Assembly: GCA_027623615.1 (NCBI GenBank)
Contig: JAQBVH010000149.1
Location: 1 to 7,347 of the forward strand
Direction: 5' to 3'
DNA: 7,347 nucleotides
Source: Planctomycetota bacterium
GTDB lineage: Bacteria > Planctomycetota > UBA1135 > GCA-002686595
The notes beneath the pieces were generated by a model. It saw nothing but the letters and a program-made list of their open reading frames with translations. It was not told the origin of the DNA and made no database searches. Below, in pieces: positions 1-7,192 of the stretch (the stretch's first letter is position 1; each line of letters begins with the position of its first letter). Position numbers and translations under genes: made by a program.

Positions 1-731
1 GTGTTGTCCCAGTCCCAGACCCACTGGAGCTGAGCGAACATGTTGTCCGTCAGGGACGCCTTGGCGCGGGTGTCGATTTTGGAGTAGATGTCGTCCGAGT
101 CCTCGAGGGAGGGGAAGATCACGCCCGTCTGCTCGAACGACCATTTGTCGCTCATGAGGTAGGCCCAGTTGTAGGCGAGGCGCGCAGCGATGTAGTCGCT
201 GTCCATCCCGTTGGTGAAGCTCTCGCTGAAGCTGGAGAGACCAGCCTCACCGCTGAGCTTGAACTTCTCCGTGTCCTTGACCTGGTAACCGAGACCGACA
301 CCGACGGTGGTCCGCAAGTCGACGCCGGCGGTCTTGTCCGCCTCCGCGCTGGCCTGGACCAGCCAGTAGGACTTCTCGGTAAGGAAGCGGTCGTACTGAG
401 CCTTGCCGTAGGTCTTGCGCTGGTTGACGACCCCGTTCTCCTCGGAGAAGTTCCAGGAGAGGCCGACGGTGTAGCGGTCCTTCTCGAGCTGCTTGACCGC
501 GTCCATCGCGGCGGAGGCCTTCTGGATGTCGGTGTTGCCGTCGGTGATGCTGACACCGACGGTGAAGGAGCCTTCCCACCCGGGCTTTTCCTCAACGACC
601 GGGTCGTCCTGGGCGGAGGTCGGGGCGAGGGTCACGGCCTCGGGGGCCATGGACTCGGGCGCGGGGGCTTCGTCGAAGACGGGCGCGGTGGCGGCCGCGA
701 TGACGGCCAGGCTGATAGCAGAAAAAATCAT
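1..731 (-). CDS. DUF481 family outer-membrane-type protein (3' end beyond window)
   Basis: The reading frame opens at ATG 731 and runs off the left edge after 243 codons with no stop, so the C-terminus is missing. Residues 1-15 form a hydrophobic, signal-peptide-like stretch (MIFSAISLAVIAAAT), unusual in having no Lys or Arg before the hydrophobic core. Residues 16-50 are an Ala/Pro/Glu-rich linker. From residue 51 the protein shows the DUF481 hallmark, a Trp-Glu-Gly-Ser start to an alternating beta strand followed by a TDGNTD turn, then amphipathic strands rich in Tyr, Trp and Phe, as expected of a beta-barrel exported to the outer membrane. The family includes E. coli YdiY, annotated as salt-induced, but its role is not established. 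No start codon lies in the nearby upstream in-frame codons, which supports ATG 731, and no Shine-Dalgarno is seen. The 138-base gap to the preceding gene suggests its own transcript. Family assignment is confident; function is unknown. Confidence 0.82.
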   Translation of the reverse strand, partial: MIFSAISLAVIAAATAPVFDEAPAPESMAPEAVTLAPTSAQDDPVVEEKPGWEGSFTVGVSITDGNTDIQKASAAMDAVKQLEKDRYTVGLSWNFSEENGVVNQRKTYGKAQYDRFLTEKSYWLVQASAEADKTAGVDLRTTVGVGLGYQVKDTEKFKLSGEAGLSSFSESFTNGMDSDYIAARLAYNWAYLMSDKWSFEQTGVIFPSLEDSDDIYSKIDTRAKASLTDNMFAQLQWVWDWDN

Positions 732-869
732 GGGGATTGGGTGTCGAGACGGGGGGAGAGACCCGTGGGCGGGGCACCGCGGGTCGAGAGGACTCGGTTC
801 CGCGTAATCGAGCCGAAGAGACTACCCGGATGCGTCTTCGCCGGGCAGGGGGCCGGGATGACAGTCCGT

Positions 870-1604
870 TCAGGCCAGACAGGTCGCCGCGTAGGGTAGG
901 CCGAGCCGCGTGCGGGAGCCGTGCCAGGAGAGCAGCTGCCCGTCGACGAGCCGAAAGCGGTCCGCGGGCAGGCCCGAGCCGGCGCTGAGCTCGGCGAGAT
1001 GTTTCCGCGCGAACGGGAAGGGTTCCGAGGACAACAGGACACGGGCAGGATCGAGAACCGCCAGCTCCGCGAGGGTCAGCGCGGGGTAGCGCGCCGCGGC
1101 GCGGCCGAGGGCGTTCGCGCCGCCCGCGGCCTCCAGCAAGCCGCTCGCGAAGGTGGTCCGGTCGGCCCCCATCCAAGGCTTGCGCCAGATCAGGTAGACG
1201 AACGACACGGCCGACGGAGGCATGGTCAACGCAGCGCGCGCGGCCTCGACCTCCCGCGCCAGGCGTTCCCCGGCACCGGGACTGCCGATCAGCCCACCCA
1301 GCTCACGCAGGAGCGGCGGGATGTCCGCTGGAGCTCGCGGGAAGCTCGTGTGGCAGCGCACCCCGGCTGCGACCAGGGCCTCGTGGTCCCCGCGCCGATT
1401 CTCCTCCTCGTTCAAGAGGACGAGGTCCGGGGCGAGCTCGAGAATGCGCGCGACGTTCGGGCTCTTGGTCCCGCCCACGTCCTCGACCGCTTGGGCCTGG
1501 GGCTGGGGCAGGACGCAGTACCGCGTGCGGCCGACGAGGTCCTCTCCGCGGCCGAGGTCGAAGACCGTCTCGGTCAGGCTGGGGCAGAGGGAGACCAGCC
1601 GCAC
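870..1604 (-). CDS. Leaderless helical-backbone metal receptor (BtuF/TroA-like substrate-binding fold)
   Basis: This 244-residue protein resembles class III substrate-binding proteins of ABC importers for cobalamin and Fe3+-siderophores (COG0614, BtuF/FhuD-like). Residues 1-10 (MRLVSLCPSL) are already the first core beta strand and turn, followed by TET, the VGRT/YC segment (24-30), VGGTK (43-47), a PDLVLLNEEENR segment (59-70), a WRKPWM motif (140-145), SSEPFPF (192-198) and DGQLLSWHGSRT (221-232). There is no signal peptide or lipobox. The GTG at 1604 is the most upstream usable start, only 4 bases after the hydrolase stop, so the protein is probably cytoplasmic. No permease or ATPase gene is adjacent, so a classical import role is doubtful. 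It may bind a corrinoid, heme or metal chelate, or act as a sensor; this is inference. The gene ends with TGA at 870-872. No Shine-Dalgarno precedes the start; coupling to the upstream stop is likely. Confidence 0.8.
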   Translation of the reverse strand: MRLVSLCPSLTETVFDLGRGEDLVGRTRYCVLPQPQAQAVEDVGGTKSPNVARILELAPDLVLLNEEENRRGDHEALVAAGVRCHTSFPRAPADIPPLLRELGGLIGSPGAGERLAREVEAARAALTMPPSAVSFVYLIWRKPWMGADRTTFASGLLEAAGGANALGRAAARYPALTLAELAVLDPARVLLSSEPFPFARKHLAELSAGSGLPADRFRLVDGQLLSWHGSRTRLGLPYAATCLA

Positions 1605-1608
1605 GGGT

Positions 1609-2490
1609 TCAAGCGATCGGGGTGCAGGTGTAGCGGCGCCCGTCCCACGCGATCGTCCCGAAGGCGATGTCCGCGTCGTGATAGAAGAGGCCGAGCAGGC
1701 CCTCGTCCGCGCTGCGCGCGAGCCACCGTGAGCGCACCTCGTAGCTCAGCCCCGCGTTCACGTCGTAGGCCATGATGAACGGGGGTTGGATGTGGTGGGT
1801 CGTCGGGCAGACGTCCCCCCAGAAGACCCCGTCGGGGCCATCCTCGCCGGCGAGACGGATCACGGACGAGCCGTCGGAGTGGCCGCCGAGGACGTGGCCG
1901 AAGAGACCCGGGAGCAGCTCCTCCCCGTCCTCGAAACGGCGCACCAGCCCCGCGTCCTCGAGGGTGCGTAGGTCCTCTGGGCGATAGGAGCCCCGGCGGA
2001 TCGGGTCCGGGTCGAGGACCATGTCGGCCTCGACCCGCGGCAACGCCAGGGTCGCGCCCGGGAAGGTGGGGACCAGCACACCGTCACGCTCGCTGATCGC
2101 CGAGCCGATGTGATCCCAGTGCGCGTGGCTGGCCACGAGATGCGTGACCTCACCGGGGGCAACGCCGACCTGGGCCAGGGACTCTTCCAGGGTGTCCGTG
2201 CGCTCGATGCCGTAGCGGTCGAGCTCCTTCTGGCCCCAGCGGTCGCCCACTCCGAGCTCGAGGATCACGGTGTGCTCCCCGTCCCGCAGGAGGAACGGGC
2301 GCAGGGCGAGGAGGATCCGGTTGCGGTCGTCGGGTGGCGTCATCGGCCGCCACATCGGCGCCGGGACGACGCCCCACATGGCGCCGCCGTCGAGCCGCAG
2401 CCAGCCGTCCTGGAGGGCCGTGACGCGCCAGCGACCGACGGTGATCTCGCGCGGAGCGTACGGGACCGGGTCGATCGAGGCCGCGGCCAT
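1609..2490 (-). CDS. Metallo-beta-lactamase-fold hydrolase, lactonase-like (YtnP/AHL-lactonase relatives)
   Basis: The product is 293 residues. The MBL zinc motif HxHxDH is intact (His122, His124, Asp126, His127), followed by His204 in GGHSDGSS, the metal-bridging Asp226 in WGDV and a final His271 in FYHDAD, so a two-metal site is expected. The N-terminal part, with an LDGGAMWGVVP block (33-43), a run leading to NRI..ALR and then G(V/I)GDRW, matches the branch containing Bacillus YtnP and other quorum-quenching lactonases. Substrates in that branch include lactones, but many members are uncharacterised, so an esterase or thioesterase role is also possible. I chose ATG 2490 because it shares one base with the stop of the upstream acyl-CoA dehydrogenase (TGATG), a typical coupling junction, and gives a family-like N-terminus. 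An in-frame ATG at 2574 would add 28 residues that overlap the upstream gene and look non-homologous. No signal peptide; cytoplasmic. Confidence 0.86.
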   Translation of the reverse strand: MAAASIDPVPYAPREITVGRWRVTALQDGWLRLDGGAMWGVVPAPMWRPMTPPDDRNRILLALRPFLLRDGEHTVILELGVGDRWGQKELDRYGIERTDTLEESLAQVGVAPGEVTHLVASHAHWDHIGSAISERDGVLVPTFPGATLALPRVEADMVLDPDPIRRGSYRPEDLRTLEDAGLVRRFEDGEELLPGLFGHVLGGHSDGSSVIRLAGEDGPDGVFWGDVCPTTHHIQPPFIMAYDVNAGLSYEVRSRWLARSADEGLLGLFYHDADIAFGTIAWDGRRYTCTPIA

Positions 2491-3671
2491 CAGGTGGACG
2501 CCTTGACGGCGCGCAGGATCTGGCGCGCGATGACCATGCGTTGCACCTCGCTGGTGCCCTCGCCGATCACACACAGCTTGGCGTCACGCCACATGCGCTC
2601 GACCGGATACTCGCGGCTGTAGCCGAAGCCGCCGTACAGCTGGATCGCGTCGTAGGTCACCTTCATGGCGGCCTCCGAGGCGTAGAGCTTGGCCAGGGAA
2701 CCCTCCAAGGTGTACGGCTTGCCCGCGTCCTTGGTCCGGGCCGCGTGGTAGACGAGGGGCTTGGCCGCCTCGCACTGCATGTGCATGTCCGCCAACTTGA
2801 ACTGGACGGCTTGCTGGTCGGCGAGGGTGCCGCCGAAGGCCTCGCGCTCGGTGACGTACTGGCGCGCGCACTCGTAGGCGCCCTCGGCGATGCCGAGCGA
2901 GAGCGCGGCGATCGAGATGCGGCCGCCGTCGAGGGTCTTCATGAAGGTGGTGAAGCCCTCGCCCTCCGGGCCGAGCAGGTGGTCGCGCGGGATGCGCGCG
3001 TCCTCGAAGACCAGGCTGGCCCAGTCGGAGCCGCGCATGCCGAGCTTGACCTCGCCCTTCTCCAGGGAGAAGCCGGGCGTGTCGCGCGGCACGACGAAGG
3101 CGCTGATGCCCTTCGTGCCCGCTGACCTGTCGGTCACCGCCGTGCAGATGAACACGCCCGCATGGTTCGCGTTCGTGATGAAGCACTTGCGGCCGTTGAG
3201 GATGTACTCGTCCCCGTCCAGCACCGCCGTCGTGCGCGTGCCGCCCGAGTCCGAGCCGGCGCCCGGTTCGGTGAGCCCATAGGCGCCCATGAACTCGCCG
3301 GCGATCAACGCGGGCACGTACTGCTGGGTCAGCTTCTCACCGCCCCAGGCATAGATCGGGTACGTGCCGAGGCTGACGTGGGCCGCCAGGGTCAGGCCGG
3401 TGGAGCCGCACACCTTGGCGATCTCCTCGACCGCCATGGCGTAGGTCAACGTGCCCATGTTCGAGCCGCCGAGCTCCTCGGGGAAGAGGATGCCCGGGAT
3501 GCCGAGCTCGACGATCTTGTCCCACGAGTCCTTGGGGAAACGGTGGTGCTCGTCGATGTCGTGGGCCTGGGGAGCGAGCTCGGTCTTGGCGAAGTCCGCG
3601 ACCATGGAGCGGATCACCTCCTGGTCCTCGGTGAGGTCGAGACCGGTCTTGATGTCGGGGAGCTGATACAT
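2490..3671 (-). CDS. Acyl-CoA dehydrogenase (second copy in cluster)
   Basis: This 393-residue flavoenzyme of the acyl-CoA dehydrogenase superfamily should oxidise an acyl-CoA to the trans-2-enoyl-CoA, passing electrons to ETF. Visible landmarks are the helical N-terminal domain (about 10-125), the flavin/substrate signature YGLTEPGAGSD (131-141), the middle beta domain (to about 235) and the C-terminal helical domain with QLYGGFGY (344-351) and EYPVERMWRDAK (354-365). Glu371, in GEGTSEVQR, occupies the catalytic-base position used by short- and medium-chain enzymes. The alternative isovaleryl-CoA-type position in the helix TLDGGRI is Gly, arguing against that subtype. Gly in place of the common Tyr just before the catalytic Glu is a mild oddity. 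It starts 9 bases after the small HTH gene and its TGA overlaps the hydrolase start by one base. No Shine-Dalgarno is visible. Family certain; chain-length or branch specificity cannot be read from the sequence. Confidence 0.95.
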   Translation of the reverse strand: MYQLPDIKTGLDLTEDQEVIRSMVADFAKTELAPQAHDIDEHHRFPKDSWDKIVELGIPGILFPEELGGSNMGTLTYAMAVEEIAKVCGSTGLTLAAHVSLGTYPIYAWGGEKLTQQYVPALIAGEFMGAYGLTEPGAGSDSGGTRTTAVLDGDEYILNGRKCFITNANHAGVFICTAVTDRSAGTKGISAFVVPRDTPGFSLEKGEVKLGMRGSDWASLVFEDARIPRDHLLGPEGEGFTTFMKTLDGGRISIAALSLGIAEGAYECARQYVTEREAFGGTLADQQAVQFKLADMHMQCEAAKPLVYHAARTKDAGKPYTLEGSLAKLYASEAAMKVTYDAIQLYGGFGYSREYPVERMWRDAKLCVIGEGTSEVQRMVIARQILRAVKAST

Positions 3672-3680
3672 CGTGTGTGT

Positions 3681-3947
3681 TTAGTCGAGACCGATTTCCC
3701 AGCCAGCAGTGCGGCGCCCGTCGGCACCCTTGCCGCCGCGCTCGCCGCTCTCACGGTAGAAGTCCATCGAGCGGCCGGAACCGACCCAGTCGATCAGGGC
3801 TTGGCGCGAGAACTTCCACTCGCGCCCGATCTTGCGGGCGGGCAAGTTCTCTCTGTGCAGCACCTTGTTGAAGGTCTTGACGCTGACGCCAAGCAGGGCT
3901 GCCGCTTCCTCGATGTTGAGGATGTCACGGTCGGGGCTCGCGCTCAT
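3681..3947 (-). CDS. Small excisionase/MerR-type helix-turn-helix DNA-binding protein
   Basis: This 88-residue protein carries one DNA-binding domain at about residues 8-56: ILNIEEAAALLGVS (helix and turn), VKTFNKVLHRENLPARKIG (recognition helix and wing) and REWKFSRQALIDWV. That is the pattern of the HTH_17/excisionase-family winged helix seen in phage excisionases, plasmid proteins and many chromosomal regulators. The remaining 30 residues are Gly- and Arg-rich, charged and probably disordered. It sits between two acyl-CoA dehydrogenase genes, 24 bases after the stop of one and 9 bases before the start of the other, so it is co-transcribed with them. No integrase or other phage gene is near, which argues against a true excisionase; a local regulator of the operon is more likely, by inference. 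ATG 3947 places the HTH near the N-terminus, as usual for the family. No Shine-Dalgarno is present. Confidence 0.85.
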   Translation of the reverse strand: MSASPDRDILNIEEAAALLGVSVKTFNKVLHRENLPARKIGREWKFSRQALIDWVGSGRSMDFYRESGERGGKGADGRRTAGWEIGLD

Positions 3948-3971
3948 TTCGGTGTCGTCGCTTGAGGTGAG

Positions 3972-5114
3972 TTAGCGGAGCAGGTGACGGGCGATGACCA
4001 GGCGCTGAATGTCGGTCGCCCCCTCGTAGATCTCTGTGATGCGCGCGTCCCGGAAGAGGCGCTCCACGTGAAAGTCGTCGGTGTAGCCCGCGCCCCCGTG
4101 GATCTGCACGCACTCGTCGGCGCAGTAGTTCGCCGACTGGGAGGCGAGCAGCTTGGCCTGAGCAGCTTCCTTGCCGCAGGGCTGGTCGTTGTCGCGCAAC
4201 CACGCCGCCCGGTGCACCATCAACCGCGCCGCGTCGAGGCCCGCCGACATGTCCGCCAGCTTCCACTGGATCGCTTGGAAGTGACCGATCGGCTTGCCGA
4301 ACTGCTCACGCTCCTTGGCGTACTTGATCGAGGCTTCGAGGCACGCCTGACCGATCCCGACCGCTTGGGCCCCTATGCCGATGCGGCCGCCGTCCAGTGT
4401 GTCGAGGGCGATGGGGAAGCCGCGGTCGACCTCACCCAGAATCGCGTCGTCGCCCACGCGCACGCCGTTGAAGATCAGCTCGGTGGTCGAGGAGCCGCGC
4501 AGCCCGGTCTTCATCTCCTTCTTGCCGACCTCGAAGCCCGGAGCATCGGTCGGCACGAGGAAGGCGGTGATGCCCTTGGCCTTGGGCGCGTCCGCGTTCG
4601 TGCGCAGGTAGACGAGGCACAGCCCCGCCTGCTCGCCCGTGGTCACCCACAGCTTCGTGCCCTCCAGCACCCAGCCATCCCCGTCCCGGCGTGCGCTCGC
4701 CTTGAGCGCCGCCGCGTCGGAGCCGGAGCCTGCCTCGGAGAGCGAATAGCAACCGAGCAGCTCGCCGCTGGACAGCTTGGGCAGCCACCGCTCCTTCTGA
4801 GCGTCGGTCCCGAACTTCACGATCGGGGAGCACACCAGACTGTTGTGCACCGAGACCGTGACGCCGGTCGAGGCGCAGGCGCGGTTGAGCTCCTCGAGCA
4901 CGATCGCGAGGGCGTGGTTGCCGAAGTCGGAGCCACCATACTGCTCGGGGGTGGTCAGACCCCACATGCCCAGCTCTGCGAGCATGTCGAACAGGGCCGG
5001 GTCGAGCTTCTCGTCCCGGTCGTGCTGGGTGGCGCGCGGGAGCAGCTCGCCGTTGGCGAAGTCCCGGGCGGTGTCACGGATGAGGGAGAGCTCCTCGGAA
5101 AGCGCGAAGTTCAT
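3972..5114 (-). CDS. Short-chain (butyryl-CoA type) acyl-CoA dehydrogenase
   Basis: The 380-residue product is a typical short-chain/butyryl-CoA dehydrogenase. It has the signature [12 protein letters not shown] (122-133), the [15 protein letters not shown] stretch (240-254), [22 protein letters not shown] (337-358, two motifs) and the terminal [13 protein letters not shown] segment, in which Glu364 is the expected catalytic base. Length and motif spacing agree with family members that form FAD-containing tetramers and hand electrons to ETF. The reaction is alpha,beta-dehydrogenation of a short acyl-CoA such as butyryl-CoA, or the reverse. The start ATG overlaps the TGA of the upstream 3-hydroxybutyryl-CoA dehydrogenase by four bases (ATGA at 5114-5111), strong evidence for translational coupling and for this start. 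It ends with TAA at 3974-3972. It is clearly diverged from the second acyl-CoA dehydrogenase of this cluster, so the pair is not a recent duplication. Exact substrate is inferred only. Confidence 0.96.
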   Translation of the reverse strand: MNFALSEELSLIRDTARDFANGELLPRATQHDRDEKLDPALFDMLAELGMWGLTTPEQYGGSDFGNHALAIVLEELNRACASTGVTVSVHNSLVCSPIVKFGTDAQKERWLPKLSSGELLGCYSLSEAGSGSDAAALKASARRDGDGWVLEGTKLWVTTGEQAGLCLVYLRTNADAPKAKGITAFLVPTDAPGFEVGKKEMKTGLRGSSTTELIFNGVRVGDDAILGEVDRGFPIALDTLDGGRIGIGAQAVGIGQACLEASIKYAKEREQFGKPIGHFQAIQWKLADMSAGLDAARLMVHRAAWLRDNDQPCGKEAAQAKLLASQSANYCADECVQIHGGAGYTDDFHVERLFRDARITEIYEGATDIQRLVIARHLLR

Positions 5115-5974
5115 GACTCGTACTCGTAGAAGCCGCGGCCGCTCTTCCGGCCCAGGTGTCCGGCCGCCACCATGCGCCGCAGCAGCGGGCAGGGGCGGTA
5201 CTTGTCCTCACCGAGGCCCGCGTGCAGGACCTCGAGGATGTTCAAACACACGTCGAGACCGATCAGGTCGGCCAGGGATAGCGGGCCCAGCGGGTGGGCC
5301 ATGCCGAGCTTCATGACCGTGTCGATCCCGTCCCGGTCGGCCACGCCCTCCATGAGGCAGAAGATAGCCTCGTTGATCATCGGCATCAGCACCCGGTTCG
5401 ACACGAAGCCGGGGAAGTCGTTGGCCTCGACCGGGACCTTGCCCAGGGCCGCGGAGCATTCCATGACCGCCTTGGTCGTGGCGTCCGAGGTCTCGTGCCC
5501 GCGGATGACCTCGACCAGCTTCATGATCGGGACGGGGTTCATGAAGTGCATCCCGATCACCTGATCAGGGCGCTGCGTGCTGGCTGCGATCTGGGTGATC
5601 GAGATCGAGCTCGTGTTCGTGGCCAGGATCGCCTCGGGCTTGGCGACCCGGTCGAGCTCGGCGAAGACCGCCGCCTTCACCTCGGGGCGCTCGACGACCG
5701 CCTCGACGATCAGGTCCTGAACGGTGGCCTCCGCCAGGCTGGTCGCCCGGCCGACGCGGCTCAGGGTCGCGTCCGCGTCCGCCTGGGAGAGCTTCTCCTT
5801 CTTGACCATGCGCCCGAGGCTCTTCTCGATCGCGCCGACGCCCCGGTCGAGGGCAGCAGCGTCCAGATCGATGAGCAGCACTTCGCTACCGGTCGAGGCG
5901 AACACCTGGGCGATGCCGTTGCCCATCGTTCCGGCGCCGACCACGGCGACCTTGGAGTAATACGGATCCGTCAC
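5111..5974 (-). CDS. hbd: 3-hydroxybutyryl-CoA dehydrogenase (NAD(P)-dependent)
   Basis: The product is 287 residues and catalyses interconversion of 3-hydroxybutyryl-CoA (or a related short 3-hydroxyacyl-CoA) and acetoacetyl-CoA. The Rossmann dinucleotide motif is [14 protein letters not shown] (residues 9-22). The active-site set of the family is complete: Ser in NTSS (120-123), His143 in GMHFMNPVP with Glu155 in KLVEVI, and Asn193 in SNR. The C-terminal dimerisation domain ends with [13 protein letters not shown] chose GTG 5974 because it starts five residues before the first beta strand, gives the usual 280-290 residue length and leaves a 31-base gap after the thiolase stop. A start at 6079 would add 35 Pro/Ser-rich residues overlapping the thiolase gene. 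No Shine-Dalgarno is present; the leader is pyrimidine-rich. The gene overlaps the next one by ATGA. Equivalent names in other systems are paaH and fadB2; 'hbd' reflects the likely short-chain role. Confidence 0.94.
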   Translation of the reverse strand: MTDPYYSKVAVVGAGTMGNGIAQVFASTGSEVLLIDLDAAALDRGVGAIEKSLGRMVKKEKLSQADADATLSRVGRATSLAEATVQDLIVEAVVERPEVKAAVFAELDRVAKPEAILATNTSSISITQIAASTQRPDQVIGMHFMNPVPIMKLVEVIRGHETSDATTKAVMECSAALGKVPVEANDFPGFVSNRVLMPMINEAIFCLMEGVADRDGIDTVMKLGMAHPLGPLSLADLIGLDVCLNILEVLHAGLGEDKYRPCPLLRRMVAAGHLGRKSGRGFYEYES

Positions 5975-6005
5975 TTGGGAAGGGAGCTGAGGAGTAAGGG
6001 AGGGA

Positions 6006-7184
6006 TCAACGCTCGACGGCCATGGACACCGCGTTGCCGCCGCCGAGGCAGAGGGAGGCCATGCCGGTCGCGACGTCACGTTGCTTCATGGCGTGCAGCA
6101 GCGTCACGAGGATGCGCGCACCCGAGGCGCCGATCGGGTGGCCGAGTGCGACCGCGCCACCGTTGACGTTGACCTTCTCGGGATCGAGGTCGAGGACACG
6201 CCGCAGGGCTATCGCCGCCACGGAGAAGGCCTCGTTGATCTCGTGCAGATCGAACTGCGACGGCTTCTTGCCCGCCTTTGCCGCGCAGCCGTTGATCGAG
6301 TGCTCGGGCGCCATCATCACCCACTCCGGCGCGCAGCCGCCGGTCGCGTAGTGCGTGATCGTGGCCAGGGGCGTCAGGCCGAGCTGGCTGGCGCGCTCGC
6401 CGCTCATCACGACCAGGGCCGCCGCGCCGTCGTTGATCGAGCTGGCGTTGGCCGCGGTCACCGACCCGTCCTGCTTGAAGGCCGGGCGCATCTTGGCGAT
6501 GGAGTCGGGTGTCAGGCCGGCGCGCACGTTCTCGTCCTCGAGGAACTGGATCGGGTCGGCCTTGCGCTGGGGCACGGGCACCGCGACCTTCTCCTCGTCA
6601 AACCTTCCGGCCGCGGTGGCGGCCTCGGCTCGGTTGTGGCTCAGCGCCGCGTACTCGTCCTGGGCTTCGCGCGAGATCTCGTACTTGTCCGCCACGAGCT
6701 CGCCGGTCATGCCCATGTGGAAGTCGTTGGACTTGTCCCACAGGCCGTCGTTGACCATCGAGTCCACCAGCTGCCCGTGTCCGAGGCGCACGCCCGCGCG
6801 GGCCTGGGGCAAGAGGTAGGGCGAGCCGGTCATGCTCTCCATGCCTCCGGCAAGCACGCAGTCGAGGTCGCCGGCGCGGATCGCCTGGGCCGCGAGCATC
6901 ACGGCCTTGAGGCCCGACCCACAGACCTTGTTGATCGTCAGGCTGCCCACGGCATCCGGGACGCCTGCCGCCCGGGCCACCTGGCGTGCGGGGTTTTGAC
7001 CGAGGCCCGCGGACAGCACGTTGCCGAAGATGCACTCTTCGATCGCGTCTGGCTCGATCCCGGCCCGGCGGATCGCCTCGGTGGCGGCCACGGCACCCAG
7101 GGAGGGGGCATCCAAGGCGCTCAGAGCGCCTTGGAACTTGCCGATCGGGGTCCGGCAGGCACTGACGATGACGACGTCCTTCAC
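6006..7184 (-). CDS. atoB: Acetyl-CoA C-acetyltransferase (biosynthetic-type thiolase)
   Basis: The 392-residue enzyme condenses two acetyl-CoA to acetoacetyl-CoA or cleaves 3-ketoacyl-CoA by thiolysis. All catalytic landmarks are present: the nucleophile Cys88 in [11 protein letters not shown], the NEAF loop (317-320), His349 in [10 protein letters not shown] and the second cysteine Cys379 in CLGGGNA. The N-terminus [17 protein letters not shown] is the standard thiolase start, which supports GTG 7184; an AGAGGA ribosome-binding site lies 8 bases upstream. An upstream ATG at 7289 would add 35 Pro/Arg-rich residues not typical of thiolases. Phe/His/Met residues in FHMGMTGE (155-162) match the short-chain acetoacetyl-CoA class (PhaA/AtoB/Thl). 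It is the first gene of the cluster, followed after 31 bases by 3-hydroxybutyryl-CoA dehydrogenase, fitting a short-chain acyl-CoA cycle. phaA would be an equally valid symbol, but no polyhydroxyalkanoate synthase is seen. Confidence 0.95.
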   Translation of the reverse strand: MKDVVIVSACRTPIGKFQGALSALDAPSLGAVAATEAIRRAGIEPDAIEECIFGNVLSAGLGQNPARQVARAAGVPDAVGSLTINKVCGSGLKAVMLAAQAIRAGDLDCVLAGGMESMTGSPYLLPQARAGVRLGHGQLVDSMVNDGLWDKSNDFHMGMTGELVADKYEISREAQDEYAALSHNRAEAATAAGRFDEEKVAVPVPQRKADPIQFLEDENVRAGLTPDSIAKMRPAFKQDGSVTAANASSINDGAAALVVMSGERASQLGLTPLATITHYATGGCAPEWVMMAPEHSINGCAAKAGKKPSQFDLHEINEAFSVAAIALRRVLDLDPEKVNVNGGAVALGHPIGASGARILVTLLHAMKQRDVATGMASLCLGGGNAVSMAVER

Positions 7185-7192
7185 GGTGGTGG

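Noticed and set aside
794..816. Small inverted repeat tcggttc / gagccga in the gap before DUF481, considered as a terminator
   Set aside because: Only seven pairs including one G-U, a nine-base loop and no U-run after it on the minus strand; too weak to call.
592..1176. Minus-strand frame spanning the gap between the receptor-like and DUF481 genes
   Set aside because: It overlaps both supported genes in another frame and is Arg/Pro-rich. It does not rescue either gene, so neither a frameshift nor a fusion is indicated.
921..1775. Plus-strand open frame of 284 codons opposite the metal-receptor-like gene
   Set aside because: Arg/Gly-rich, with no motif, and it also crosses the junction of two real minus-strand genes.
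3681..3947. HTH protein as a phage or integrative-element excisionase
   Set aside because: No integrase, attachment-site repeat or other mobile gene is present, and the gene is tightly packed inside a metabolic operon with similar base composition.
3162..3965. Plus-strand open frame of 267 codons opposite the HTH and second dehydrogenase genes
   Set aside because: It lies antisense to two well-supported genes, has low-complexity composition and no family resemblance; a compositional artefact.
3984..5129. Long open frame (381 codons) on the plus strand opposite the first acyl-CoA dehydrogenase
   Set aside because: It mirrors a certain gene whose third codon positions are strongly G/C, which removes antisense stops. 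The translation has no recognisable domain and is Val/Arg/Ala/Gly-rich.
5975..6079. N-terminal extension of 3-hydroxybutyryl-CoA dehydrogenase to 6079
   Set aside because: It would overlap the thiolase 3' end and add 35 non-conserved residues before the Rossmann fold, which normally lies at the N-terminus.
5294..6166. Plus-strand open frame of 290 codons opposite 3-hydroxybutyryl-CoA dehydrogenase
   Set aside because: His/Asp/Arg-rich translation antisense to an enzyme with intact catalytic motifs; no evidence of coding.
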